Counted from the first letter of the stretch, positions 42,670 to 51,040 are shown. The stretch: 64,000 nt of DNA from Streptomyces coeruleorubidus (GCF_028885415.1 NZ_CP118527.1:2046001-2110000); one strand, 5' to 3'. Numbers and translations: made by a program. The notes: generated from the letters alone by a model not told the origin.

Positions 42670-43302
42670 TCACGCCGTCACGGCCACCACCGCGTACCGC
42701 TCGTCCGCCACCTCCCCGCCCCACAGCAGCGGATCGCCGGACAGCCGCTCCACGCTCACCTGCCGGGCGATCGGCGCGAGAAGGCCGGTGAGCCGCTCCG
42801 CCGGTATCCCGACCGGCGGCTCGGCCGTCCCCCACACCCCCTCGATCAGCACGAGGCGTCCTCCCGGCCGCAGCAGCCCGGCCCAGTGCCGCAGGGCGCG
42901 GCCGGGGTCGGGCAGGGCCCACAGGACATGCCGTACGAGCACGGCGTCGAAGCGCTGCTCACCGACCGGCGGTGCCGCCGCGTCACCGATGAGGAACACC
43001 GCGTCACGCCCGGCCGACTTGTGCCGGGCGAGCGTCACCATCGCCGGGGAGAGATCCACGCCCGTCACCCGGTGCCCCTGCTCGGACGCGAGGAGCGACA
43101 GACTGCCGGTGCCGCAGCCGAGATCGAGGACGTCACCCGCCTGCCCGGGCAGCCAGGAGCGCAGCCGCGCGGCCCAGGCCCGGCGCACCTCCGGGTCGCG
43201 CAGCCCGTGGTCCGGCTCCTCGTCGAAGCCGGCGGCCCGCGCGTCCCAGTCCACGTCGGCGCCGATGTCCGCCGAGGTCGTCCCGTCACTGTCGTTCGCC
43301 AT
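42670..43302 (-). CDS. Class I SAM-dependent methyltransferase
   Basis: This 210-residue protein has the class I methyltransferase motifs: VLDLGCGTGSLSLLA (motif I, about 58-72), VTGVDLSPAM, and LRPGGRLVLIEGVW. The C-terminus is short and gives no substrate clue. The ATG at 43302 is the first sensible start; a 12-bp direct repeat with GTGACA words lies just upstream. It converges on the DUF402 gene. Confidence 0.85.
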   Translation of the reverse strand: MANDSDGTTSADIGADVDWDARAAGFDEEPDHGLRDPEVRRAWAARLRSWLPGQAGDVLDLGCGTGSLSLLASEQGHRVTGVDLSPAMVTLARHKSAGRDAVFLIGDAAAPPVGEQRFDAVLVRHVLWALPDPGRALRHWAGLLRPGGRLVLIEGVWGTAEPPVGIPAERLTGLLAPIARQVSVERLSGDPLLWGGEVADERYAVVAVTA

Positions 43303-43319
43303 GTGCCCAAGAGTGACAC

Positions 43320-43358
43320 CCGCCACTGACACTCGAATCGTGACAGCCGCCACTGACA
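43320..43358. repeat. 12-bp direct repeat upstream of the methyltransferase gene
   Basis: CCGCCACTGACA occurs at 43320-43331 and 43347-43358, 27 bp apart. It lies in the divergent region between the methyltransferase and a small plus-strand gene and could be a regulator site. Confidence 0.45.
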
Positions 43359-43441
43359 GACCAGGAGCGATGAGGAACTCTCCCCCGAAAGGTCTACCTC
43401 CGTGAGAACGCGGAACCCGGTAGCCCCTTAAGGAGGCAGCC

Positions 43442-43576
43442 ATGCGCCGTGTGACCGTGCAGAAGCCCCTGAAGAAGTCGGACGTCCGCCGGCTCCGCGA
43501 GGAGGTCGACGAGCGCCCCGCCGGGCGCCCGGAGGTCCGCAGGGACATCGCACGCACCTGGTGGCCGGACGCCTGA
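43442..43576 (+). CDS. Small basic hypothetical protein (44 aa)
   Basis: AAGGAGG at a 5-base spacing precedes the ATG at 43442, and the frame gives 44 residues beginning MRRVTVQKPLKKSDVRRLRE and ending TWWPDA. It is strongly charged and likely helical. No family is recognised. The perfect ribosome-binding site and codon-like third-position GC support it. It is divergent from the methyltransferase gene. Confidence 0.65.
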   Translation: MRRVTVQKPLKKSDVRRLREEVDERPAGRPEVRRDIARTWWPDA

Positions 43577-43606
43577 GCGGCCGGTGCCGATCATGAGACG
43601 CACGCG

Positions 43607-44056
43607 TCAGAGCAGCCGCTTGCGGTAGTGGACGCGGTCGTAGGGCCCGTCCAGTCGTCGCTCCACCAGCTCATAGCCGTACTTCGGATAGATCTCCTGG
43701 TTCTCCCACATCAGCGCGTTCGTGTAGAGCCTGACCTCGGGCAGCCCCAGCGCACGCGCGTGCGCGTCCACGAACCGCAGCAGCCGTCGCCCCACTCCCC
43801 TGCCGTGCGCGGTGGGGTGGACGGCGATGATGTCGAGGAAGAGATGGTCCTCGAACGCCTCGACCACGACGAGGCCGGTCACGGGATCGCCCGTCACGAA
43901 CACCTTGCCCGCGGCCACGTTCGCCGCGTGGTCCTCCTCCATGGGCTGCGGCACCCGTCCGATGCGCTCGATGTACGGGCGGAAAGCCGCGTCGATCACG
44001 CCCTCGACGACCGGTACGTCGGCGGCGCCGGCCGGCCGGGTCTCCTCGTCTGCCAT
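43607..44056 (-). CDS. GNAT-family N-acetyltransferase
   Basis: This 149-residue protein is a single GNAT domain with the acetyl-CoA motif VHPTAHGRGVGRRLLRF at about 90-106 and the family end EIYPKYGYELVERR. It starts at ATG 44056 (MADEETRP), the first codon after which GNAT similarity begins. The substrate is unknown. Confidence 0.88.
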   Translation of the reverse strand: MADEETRPAGAADVPVVEGVIDAAFRPYIERIGRVPQPMEEDHAANVAAGKVFVTGDPVTGLVVVEAFEDHLFLDIIAVHPTAHGRGVGRRLLRFVDAHARALGLPEVRLYTNALMWENQEIYPKYGYELVERRLDGPYDRVHYRKRLL

Positions 44057-44124
44057 GCCGAGACGGTACCTACCTGATGCCGGTCTGAGCACTCACTCAA
44101 GCGGGCCATAAGGATCTCCCCCGC

Positions 44125-44510
44125 GTGCCCGCACGCCCGCACGCCCGCACGCCCGCACGGCAGTCACCGCCGCCGCCCTCGGCGCCCTCCCGCTCACCCT
44201 GACCGTGCTACGCCGAGGGCCTGGAGAGTCCCGAGTCGGCCGCGTGCAACCACGGGCACGGCGACAACGACCCCAGCACTTCGGCCGAGCCGGCTGCGCC
44301 CCGGAGAACACCGCCCCGAGCCGGCCCGAGGCGGCCGAAGCCGCTCCCAACCAGCCGAAGGCGGCCGGTGCCACGGAGAACCTCGCCGAGACCGGCGGCG
44401 ACATCGGCACCGCGTACGCCGCGATCGGCGGCGCGGCCGCGCCGGCGCTCGGCGCGTCGGCCCTGTTCCTGTCGGCCCGGCGGCGGACGGTGAGCGGCAG
44501 TCGCCACGGC
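44125..44510 (+). pseudogene. Broken gene for a LAETG-anchored (sortase) surface protein
   Basis: Protein-like segments are scattered over two frames. A signal-peptide core (ARTAVTAAALGALPLTLT) reads in one frame. A mature-like segment (YAEGLESPESAACNHGHGDN) reads in the next frame. A class E sortase cell-wall sorting signal (ENLAETGGDIGTAYAAIGG, hydrophobic helix, then ARRR) is back in the first frame. The only start, GTG 44125, is out of frame with the signal peptide, separated by four copies of CCCGCACG. No uninterrupted gene exists, so this is a pseudogene or contains sequence errors. The intact product would be a small chaplin-like secreted wall protein. Confidence 0.65.
44128..44159. 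repeat. Four tandem copies of CCCGCACG
   Basis: Four exact 8-bp units lie between the GTG at 44125 and the signal-peptide codons of the broken LAETG gene. Because 8 is not a multiple of 3, losing one copy (or gaining two) would put the GTG in frame with the signal peptide. Confidence 0.9.
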
Positions 44511-44526
44511 CTCTGGCCCAGGACTC

Positions 44527-44563
44527 GGGGTCTGTCCGGCGGCTCAGGCCGGACAGACCCCGA
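44527..44563. terminator. Terminator hairpin between two convergent broken genes
   Basis: CGGGGTCTGTCCGG and CCGGACAGACCCCG are perfect 14-bp arms with a 9-base loop, between the LAETG pseudogene (plus) and the lipase pseudogene (minus). It likely stops transcription from both sides. Confidence 0.8.
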
Positions 44564-44598
44564 AACGTTTCCCTGCACGTGTCAGCCGAATACACGTG

Positions 44599-45457
44599 TC
44601 AGTCGAACGCCGACGCGCACGTGGTGGGCCTGGCCCGAGCCGGGTCGAGGGCGTTGGCCACCTCGTGGAAGGCGATCCGGTCGAACAGCCCGATGGCCAC
44701 ATGCTCGGACAGGTCGACCGGGCACAGGTCCTGGAGCAGGACGTTGCGCACGTCCGGCCCGCTCAGGTACTGGCTGCGCCACGGCGTGACCACCTCGTCG
44801 TACTTGGTGGCGATGACGGTGTAGCGCACGCCTGGCACGGTGTCGCCGCCCGCGTTGAGCCGCTTGAGGAAGTCGGAGCCGGTGACCTGGTCGGCAAGGG
44901 CGGGGGTGCTCTTCGCCAACAGGTCGGCGGCGCCCGGGAAGTAGGGCAGCAGGTCGGTGAAGCCGTTCAGGTCGGTGCCGTGGTTGCTGGGCGCGATGCC
45001 GACCAGGGCGTTCACCTTGGCGGCTCCGCCGAGGAACCGCAGATACCAGCGGGGCATCATGCCGCCCTGCGAGTGCCCGACGACGTCGGTCTCGGGGGCC
45101 GGTGGCGGCGAGCACCTTGTCGACGAACTCCTTGAGCTGTCCGGCCGACTTCTCGACGGGTCCGAGGCCGTGGAAGAAGGGGACGCCCTCCAACTGGCCG
45201 TAGTCGAGGGAGAAGACGCAGTAACCGCGGACCTTCAGGTAGGGGGCGAGGCCCAGCCAGTTGTCGATGGAGTTCCCGAGGGTGCCGTGGACGAGGACGA
45301 CAGGGCGGGGATGGGCGGCGGACGGCTTGCAGGAATAGTCGTTCCAGCCGGAGCTCGGGGCGCCGGCCGCCTGGGCGGAGTTGGCGGGGACGGTGACGGC
45401 CGCGGCGGTCAGCAGCAGCGCGGCCAGGGGTCTGAACACTCGTTTCCAGGGCAGCAT
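44599..45457 (-). pseudogene. Secreted alpha/beta-hydrolase lipase, interrupted by a frameshift
   Basis: The 5' part encodes a signal peptide (about 1-30) and the start of a lipase domain (RPVVLVHGTLGNSIDNW, YCVFSLDYGQ), resembling known secreted Streptomyces lipases. Near 45094-45103 the frame changes: the next frame continues with the nucleophile motif GHSQGG, then MMPRWYLRFLGG and KVNALVGIAPSNHGTDL to the stop at 44599. Two missing bases (or one extra) in a C-rich run explain this. As written the catalytic serine would not be translated. It may be a true pseudogene or a sequencing error. A Crp-like site and TTAC-type boxes upstream suggest the promoter is intact. Confidence 0.8.
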
Positions 45458-45505
45458 CGAGTGATCTCCTTGCGGCTCAAGGGAGGTGCGACGGCACGAC
45501 GCCCT

Positions 45506-45519
45506 GTGATCCGGATCAC
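45506..45519. promoter_or_regulatory. Crp-type binding site upstream of the lipase
   Basis: GTGATCCGGATCAC is a perfect 14-bp palindrome fitting the Crp/Fnr-family consensus TGTGA-N6-TCACA (preceded by T, followed by G). It lies about 50 bp upstream of the lipase start. Streptomyces Crp uses a GTG-N8-CAC type site. Confidence 0.6.
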
Positions 45520-45541
45520 GGGATGCTGTTCACTCGTCAAG

Positions 45542-45582
45542 TTACGAGCGAGTAGTCAAACTTGGAAGTTACGCGTCAGTAA
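45542..45582. promoter_or_regulatory. Tandem TTAC-N6-GTAA boxes upstream of the lipase
   Basis: TTACGAGCGAGTAG (45542-45555) and TTACGCGTCAGTAA (45569-45582) are 27 bp apart and share 10 of 14 positions. The second is also flanked by perfect inverted arms GGAAGTT/AACTTCC (45564-45570, 45584-45590). A nearly identical box is at 52764-52777. Confidence 0.55.
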
Positions 45583-45627
45583 AAACTTCCAGCGATAACC
45601 GCCACTGGCGGATTCACGTAACACCCC

Positions 45628-46074
45628 TCACCAGGAAGGCCGCACGGGCCCCCGGGGCGCGATCCGCAGCAACTGCTCCCGCAGCACCCGCACTTGCTCC
45701 TCCCCCAGCACATCCCCCCACTCCCGCACAGCCTCCGCAGCCGCCTCCTCCGCGGCCCGCGTACAGTCCCACCCCCGCGCGGTCAACACGACGAGCCGCG
45801 CCCGCGCATCCTCGGGGTGCGGCCGCCGCTCGACGTATCCCTTGCGGACCATCTCGTCGACGAGCTGGCTGGCAGCCTGCTTTGTCACCCCGAGGTGGAC
45901 GGCGAGGTCGGTGACCGTCGCGCCATCCGGGGCGAGCCGGGCGAAGGCGAAGCCGTGCGCGGGCCGCACCCCCTCGAAGCCGCGAGCCACCACGTTCTCG
46001 TTGATGCGCTGCGTGAGTCCGCCGGCGACGGCGAGCAGGGCGGCGGACAGGGCCATGGCCTCGGAGTTCTGCAC
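45628..46074 (-). CDS. MarR-family regulator
   Basis: This 148-residue protein has the MarR winged helix: AFARLAPDGATVTDLAVHLGVTKQAASQLVDEM, then the wing YVERRPHPEDARARLVVLT, with flanking dimer helices. It starts at GTG 46074. Two tandem 17-bp palindromes lie between it and a divergent cupin gene, so it very probably represses both. A phenolic or oxidant signal is usual for the family; here the effector is unknown. Confidence 0.9.
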   Translation of the reverse strand: MQNSEAMALSAALLAVAGGLTQRINENVVARGFEGVRPAHGFAFARLAPDGATVTDLAVHLGVTKQAASQLVDEMVRKGYVERRPHPEDARARLVVLTARGWDCTRAAEEAAAEAVREWGDVLGEEQVRVLREQLLRIAPRGPVRPSW

Positions 46075-46102
46075 GCATGCATTGAAACACCCTTGACGTG
46101 AC

Positions 46103-46119
46103 GGTCAAGCAGCTTGACC
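46103..46119. promoter_or_regulatory. MarR operator 1
   Basis: GGTCAAGCAGCTTGACC is a perfect palindrome with 7-bp arms and a 3-base spacer, in the divergent MarR/cupin promoter. A further CTTGAC half-site at 46092-46097 pairs with GTCAAG at 46104-46109. Confidence 0.75.
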
Positions 46120-46123
46120 ATAT

Positions 46124-46140
46124 AGTCAAGTTGCTTGACC
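46124..46140. promoter_or_regulatory. MarR operator 2
   Basis: AGTCAAGTTGCTTGACC repeats the GTCAAG-N3-CTTGAC pattern 21 bp from operator 1, two helical turns, so two dimers would bind on one face. It ends 14 bp before the cupin start codon. Confidence 0.72.
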
Positions 46141-46154
46141 ACTTGGAGGCCGTC

Positions 46155-46529
46155 ATGCCCGTCGTCCGCTCGTCCGAAGCCGTCACCCATGAGATCCACG
46201 GCGCCCGATTCATCTCGTACGCCATCCCGCGCAGCGGCAGTAAGGAGCTGTGCGCCTGGCGCGGTGAGATCCCCGCCGGTCTCAAGGCGCCCGAGCACAC
46301 CGTCAGCCGGGAGGAGATCTTCCATCTGCTCGACGGCGAGCTGCTGATCACCCTCGACGGCCGCACCGAGCGGATCGCGGCGGGCGACACGGTGATCGTC
46401 AACCCCGGCGCCACCCTGGCCGTCGAGAACCCCACCGACCGGACCGCGTACTCCTGGGTCACCACCTCCGTCGGCCTGGAGGCACGGCTCGCCGACGGCA
46501 CCCGTATCGTGCCGCCGTGGGCCAACTGA
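46155..46529 (+). CDS. Small cupin-domain protein
   Basis: This 124-residue protein is one cupin beta barrel, with EHTVSREEIFHLLDGELLITLDG (motif 1) and GDTVIVNPGATLAVENPTDR (motif 2). Metal-binding histidine and glutamate are present in motif 1 (H in EHTVS, E in REEIF). TGGAGG precedes the ATG. It is divergent from and probably repressed by the MarR protein. Such proteins may isomerise, oxidise or simply bind small molecules. Confidence 0.85.
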   Translation: MPVVRSSEAVTHEIHGARFISYAIPRSGSKELCAWRGEIPAGLKAPEHTVSREEIFHLLDGELLITLDGRTERIAAGDTVIVNPGATLAVENPTDRTAYSWVTTSVGLEARLADGTRIVPPWAN

Positions 46530-46545
46530 CGTCACGCAGAAGGAT

Positions 46546-47529
46546 CTACGCCGCCAGTCCCCCTAGTCCCCCGGGCATCACCGCCCGCGGCCCGAACTTC
46601 GCCCGTGCGCGGTCCGCGACCTCCTCGATGCGGCGGACCTTCTCGTCCACGGGGTCGAAGGTCAGCTGGTGGGAGGCCTGGTCGGCGGGGTCGAGCCCCT
46701 CGGCGCGCAGGGCGATCGCGCGGACCCGGGCGCGTTGCAGGCCGAGCGCCTCATACATGCCGTACGCGGCCCTGGTCAGGTCCGGAGAGTGCGCGGTCGG
46801 CTCGGTCAGCGTGCGGCTGCGGGTCGTGGCGGAGCGGTCGGCGTAGCGCACGGTGAGGGTGAGCGTGCGGCAGACCTTCTCCAGGGCGCGCAGCCGGGCA
46901 CCGATCTCCTCGGCGGCCGACAGCAGGGCACGGCGGTGGCGGTCCGGGTCCAGTTCGTCGCGGCCGAAGGGGCGTTCCGTGGCGAGGGACCGGGAGACGG
47001 CGTTCGGGACGACCCGGCCGCGGTCGATGCCGTTCGCCTTCTCGTGCAGCTCGCGGCCGGCCTTCGCACCGACCAGCCGCTGGAGCGTGGACAGCGGCGC
47101 CGCGGCGACCCTGCCGAGGGTGTCGAGGCCGTAGTCGCCCAGCGTCCGGGCGGTCGCGGCGCCCACGCCGGGCAGCGCGGCGACGGGCTTGTCCGCGAGG
47201 AACTCCGCGATGGCGCCCTGTTCCTGGGGCACCGCGCACGTCACCCCGGGCACGGCGTCGCGCAGCGCCACGCGGGCCAGCATCGGCCCGGGCCCGGCAC
47301 CGATCACGCAGTCGACCCCGTACAGCGCGAGCGAGCGCACCCGGATGACCGAGGCCAGTTCGACGGCGTCCCGCCCGAAGTACCGCTCGGCGCCCCGCAG
47401 GTCGGCCAGCGCCCCGTCCGGTGGCAGGGCCTGGACGACGGGGGTGAACTCCTCGAGCATCCCGAGCAGTCGGGGCAGGTCGGCCTCGCGCGTCGGAGGC
47501 AACTGGAAACGTACGCAGAGGATGGTCAT
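46546..47529 (-). CDS. ImuB-like Y-family polymerase homologue, probably inactive
   Basis: This 327-residue protein has the Y-family layout: fingers/palm, thumb helix-hairpin-helix (LPGVGAATARTLGDYGLDTLG) and little-finger domain (VSRSLATERPFGRDELD). The catalytic carboxylates of active Pol IV are missing: the start reads TILCVRFQL in place of the DMDAFFAS motif, and ALADLRGAERYFG in place of SIDEAFLDV. This is the ImuB pattern, where the protein acts as a clamp-bound adaptor for DnaE2. Its ATG overlaps the dnaE2 stop by 4 bp, so both are co-translated. No imuA-like gene is adjacent. Confidence 0.82.
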   Translation of the reverse strand: MTILCVRFQLPPTREADLPRLLGMLEEFTPVVQALPPDGALADLRGAERYFGRDAVELASVIRVRSLALYGVDCVIGAGPGPMLARVALRDAVPGVTCAVPQEQGAIAEFLADKPVAALPGVGAATARTLGDYGLDTLGRVAAAPLSTLQRLVGAKAGRELHEKANGIDRGRVVPNAVSRSLATERPFGRDELDPDRHRRALLSAAEEIGARLRALEKVCRTLTLTVRYADRSATTRSRTLTEPTAHSPDLTRAAYGMYEALGLQRARVRAIALRAEGLDPADQASHQLTFDPVDEKVRRIEEVADRARAKFGPRAVMPGGLGGLAA

Positions 47530-50500
47530 CCCGCACTCCCCGGACTCTGGTGCCACAACTTTCTTCCCACCGCGGGCCCTTCGCCCGCGGGACGCAGATC
47601 GGCCCAGGGGTGCATCTCGTACCCCGTGGGCAGGCGGATCTTGCGCTGCTCCGCCGGATCCTGGGCCGCGGAGCCCGCCGGCGCGGGCGCTCCCTCCGAG
47701 CCGGCGAGCCGGGCCGCGACTCCCTCCAGCCCCTCCTCCTGCCGCACCTCCAGCAGCTCCGCGAGGTTCCAGGCGGCGGCGCCCACCACGCTCAGGCTGC
47801 GCGGGCCGCGCCGCTGCACCACCCCGCGCACCAGCAGCAGCCAGGAGTGGAAGACGGTGTGGGCGCAGGCGTCGTGGGAGTCGTCGAAGAAGGCGAGGTC
47901 GACCAGGCCCGTGCCGTCGTCCAGGGTGGAGAAGATGACCCGCTTGCCGGACCGGATCGGCGGCGTCTGGGTGGCCGCCTTGGCGCCCGCGACCAGCACC
48001 GTCTCCCCGTGCCGGGCCTCGCGCAGCCGGCGCGCGGACACCACGCCCAGCTCGTCGAGGAACGCCCGGTGATCGTCCATCAGATTGCGCGAGGCGTCCA
48101 TGGACAGCACGCCCAGCTCGGCACTGAGCCGCTCCGACGAGGTGAGGTCGGGCAGCCCGGCCGGGGCCGTCTTGCGCCCGCCGGCCAACGGGAGCTGGCC
48201 ACCCCCCGCGCCCCGCGCGCCCCGGTGCAGTTCGGTCAGATGCAGTTGCAGATCACGGCGGTTGGCGCCGAACGCGTCCAGCGCCCCCACCTGCGCGAGC
48301 CGCTGGGCCAGCGGACGACTGGGCCGGCCCCGCTCCCAGAAGTCGACCAGTGAGGCGTACGGCTGCCCCTCGGCGATCCGCGCCGCCTCGGCCTCACTGA
48401 TGCCGTGCACATCGGAGAGCGCCAACCGCAGCCCCCATTTACCGGACACCAGTTCGATACGGTGTGCGACGCCCGACGCGTTCACATCCAACGGCAGGAC
48501 CGGCACCCCGCGCCGCCGCGCGTCCGCCAGCAGCAGCCGCTTCGGATACATCCCGGGGTCGTGTGTGAGCAACCCCGCGTAGAAGGCTGCCGGGTGATGT
48601 GCTTTCAGCCACGCCGACTGGTACGTCGGCACGGCGAAGGCGACCGCGTGGGCCTTGCAGAAGCCGTACGACCCGAAGGCCTCGACGATCTCCCAGGTCC
48701 GCTGGATCGTTTCCGCGTCATATCCGTTCGCCGCCGCGTGCTGCGCGAACCACACCTTGATCCGCCCCTGCGACTCCGGATCCGACAACCCGCGCCGCAC
48801 CCGGTCCGCCTCACCGCGCCCGCAGCCGGTCATGATGTCGACGATGTCGATGATCTGCTCGTGGAAGACGACGACCCCGTACGTCTCCTTCAGCGGCTCC
48901 TCCAGGTCCGGGTGTGGACAGCGGATCGGCGCCCGCCCGTGCCGCGCCTCGATGAACGGCCGCACCATGTCGGCGGCGACCGGCCCGGGCCGGAACAGCG
49001 AGATGTCGACGACGAGATCGTGGAAGCCGGCCGGCTGGAGCCGCCCGACCAGGTCCCGCTGCCCCGGCGACTCGATCTGGAAGCAGCCGAGCGTCTCGGT
49101 GGACCGGATCAGCCGGTACGTCTCCGGATCCCCCGGCGGCAGCGCGTCCAGATCGACCCTGACCCCCGACACCCGCTCCACTTCCGCCACCGCGTGCGCC
49201 ATGGCCGACTGCATCCGCACCCCCAGCACATCCAGCTTCAGCAGCCCGAGGTCCTCGACGTCGTCCTTGTCGAACTGCGACATCGGAAAGCCCTCGCCGC
49301 TGGTCGGCATGACCGGCGTACGCGCGAGCAGGGAGGCGTCGGACAGCAGCACCCCGCACGGGTGCATGGCCACCCCGCGCGGCAGCGCGTCCAGCGCCTC
49401 GACCAGTTCCCACAGCCTCCCGTACCTCTCCTTCTCCCCCGCCAGCGCCCGCAGCTCGGGCAGCTCCTCCAGGGCCGCGCGGGCGTCCCGCGCCCGGATG
49501 TGCGGAAAGGACTTGGCGACCCGGTCGATCTCGGCCGGATCCATGGACAGCGCCGCCCCCACGTCGCGGATCGCATGCCGCACGCGATACGTCTCCGGCA
49601 TCGCGACCGTCGCGACCCGCTCGGTGCCGAACCGGTCGATGATCGCGCGGTAGACCTCCAGCCGGCGCGCGGACTCCACGTCGATGTCGATGTCGGGCAG
49701 CACGACCCGCTCCTTCGACAGGAACCGCTCCATCAGCAGCCGGTGCTCGATCGGATCGGCGTTCGCGATCCCGAGCAGATGGTTGACGAGCGACCCCGCA
49801 CCGGACCCCCGGGCGGCGACCCGGATGCCCATCTCCCGCACGTCGTCGACCACCTGGGCCACGGTCAGGAAGTAGGAGGCGAAGCCGTGGTGGGCGATGA
49901 TGTCCAGCTCGTGGTGCATACGCTCCCAGTACTCCCGCCGCCGGTCGTACCCGCGCAGCACCATCCCCGCCGCCGCCCGCGAGGCCAGCGTCCGCTGGGC
50001 GGTACGGCGGTCGGCGCCGACCAGATGCGGCTCGGGGAAGTGGACGGTACCGATCCCGAGGTCGTCCTCGGGATCGACCAGGCACTCGGCGGCCGTGACC
50101 TCGGTCTGCTCCACGAGCCGATGAGCGGTGTCCCGCCGGAACCCGGCGGCCTCCACGATCCGCTCCGCCACCCCGAGCATGGCCCCCGCGCCCTTGAGCC
50201 AGGCCTCGCCGGAGTCCAGCTCCTTGGTCGGGTCGACGGGCACCAGCCGGCGCGCGGCGTCCAGCACGTCGGCGACCGGCCCCAGCCCCGGGTCGGCGTA
50301 CCGTACGGCGTTGCTGAGCACGGGCCGGATCCGCTGCTCGGCGGCGAACCCGACGGTCCGGGCGGCCAGCCGCAGGGAGCCGGGCCCCGTACCTTTCCGG
50401 CCATGCCAGACGGCCTCCAGCCGCAGGGCGTCGCCGTAGACCTCCCGCCAGGGCACGAGCAGCCGCGCCGCGCGGTCGGGACGCCCGGCCGCCAAGGCAC

Positions 50501-50960
50501 GCCCCACATCCGAATCAGGCCCGAGCAGCACGGTCACGCCCTCGGCATGATTGCGCTCCCAGGACAGCAGGGGCGGCCCCTCCCCCTCATGCACCGCCGA
50601 GACGAGCCGGCACAGCCCGGCCCACCCACGGGCACCGTCCCGGGCGAGAAAGGTCACCCGGGGGGCGGACTCGTCGACGAAGGCGCCACCGCGCACAGGG
50701 GTCCGGCGCCGCCCCCGCCCGGCCCCGGGCTCAGGGGGCTCCGCTCCCGCCACCGCCAGATCCGCCCCGAACACCGGACGGACCCCCGCCTTCGCACAGG
50801 CCTTCGCGAACCGGACGGCACCGGCGAGCGTGTCGCGATCAGTGAGAGCCAGGGCATCCATGCCCCGTTCGGAGGCACGCTCGGCCAGCCGTTCCGGGTG
50901 CGAGGCTCCATACCGCAACGAGAATCCGGAGACGGTGTGCAGATGCGTGAACCCCGGCAC
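47526..50960 (-). CDS. dnaE2: Error-prone DNA polymerase III alpha subunit, DnaE2
   Basis: This 1144-residue polymerase has a PHP domain at the start (FTHLHTVSGFSLRYGASHPE), palm aspartates in LPDIDIDVESARR and LGLLKLDVLGVRMQ, the FVKSHA-like fingers motif YGFCKAHAVAFA, and a C-terminal OB fold. DnaE2 copies damaged DNA with low fidelity during the SOS response. I place the start at GTG 50960, after GGGAGG, because an SOS box covers the alternative ATG at 51002. It leads a two-gene operon with the ImuB-like gene. The two SOS boxes upstream indicate LexA control. Confidence 0.94.
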   Translation of the reverse strand: MPGFTHLHTVSGFSLRYGASHPERLAERASERGMDALALTDRDTLAGAVRFAKACAKAGVRPVFGADLAVAGAEPPEPGAGRGRRRTPVRGGAFVDESAPRVTFLARDGARGWAGLCRLVSAVHEGEGPPLLSWERNHAEGVTVLLGPDSDVGRALAAGRPDRAARLLVPWREVYGDALRLEAVWHGRKGTGPGSLRLAARTVGFAAEQRIRPVLSNAVRYADPGLGPVADVLDAARRLVPVDPTKELDSGEAWLKGAGAMLGVAERIVEAAGFRRDTAHRLVEQTEVTAAECLVDPEDDLGIGTVHFPEPHLVGADRRTAQRTLASRAAAGMVLRGYDRRREYWERMHHELDIIAHHGFASYFLTVAQVVDDVREMGIRVAARGSGAGSLVNHLLGIANADPIEHRLLMERFLSKERVVLPDIDIDVESARRLEVYRAIIDRFGTERVATVAMPETYRVRHAIRDVGAALSMDPAEIDRVAKSFPHIRARDARAALEELPELRALAGEKERYGRLWELVEALDALPRGVAMHPCGVLLSDASLLARTPVMPTSGEGFPMSQFDKDDVEDLGLLKLDVLGVRMQSAMAHAVAEVERVSGVRVDLDALPPGDPETYRLIRSTETLGCFQIESPGQRDLVGRLQPAGFHDLVVDISLFRPGPVAADMVRPFIEARHGRAPIRCPHPDLEEPLKETYGVVVFHEQIIDIVDIMTGCGRGEADRVRRGLSDPESQGRIKVWFAQHAAANGYDAETIQRTWEIVEAFGSYGFCKAHAVAFAVPTYQSAWLKAHHPAAFYAGLLTHDPGMYPKRLLLADARRRGVPVLPLDVNASGVAHRIELVSGKWGLRLALSDVHGISEAEAARIAEGQPYASLVDFWERGRPSRPLAQRLAQVGALDAFGANRRDLQLHLTELHRGARGAGGGQLPLAGGRKTAPAGLPDLTSSERLSAELGVLSMDASRNLMDDHRAFLDELGVVSARRLREARHGETVLVAGAKAATQTPPIRSGKRVIFSTLDDGTGLVDLAFFDDSHDACAHTVFHSWLLLVRGVVQRRGPRSLSVVGAAAWNLAELLEVRQEEGLEGVAARLAGSEGAPAPAGSAAQDPAEQRKIRLPTGYEMHPWADLRPAGEGPAVGRKLWHQSPGSAG

Positions 50961-50994
50961 ACGCACCTCCCGCACTCGTGAACCACACCGGCTC

Positions 50995-51010
50995 TCGAAC
51001 ATCTGTTCCC
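50995..51010. promoter_or_regulatory. SOS box (LexA site) 1 of dnaE2
   Basis: TCGAACATCTGTTCCC matches the actinobacterial LexA consensus TCGAAC-N4-GTTCGA at 10 of 12 specified bases. It lies 35 bp upstream of the preferred dnaE2 start. Confidence 0.78.
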
Positions 51011-51040
51011 AGCTACCTCACCCCCACCATAGACCAATTC

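Noticed and set aside
46669..50981. Long open frames on the plus strand opposite the ImuB-like and dnaE2 genes
   Set aside because: They are mirror frames of GC-rich coding DNA: Arg/Pro/Gly-rich, no ribosome-binding sites, no family signatures.
50963..51002. ATG 51002 as the dnaE2 start
   Set aside because: An SOS box lies over this codon, and the PHP-domain similarity begins only after the GTG at 50960.
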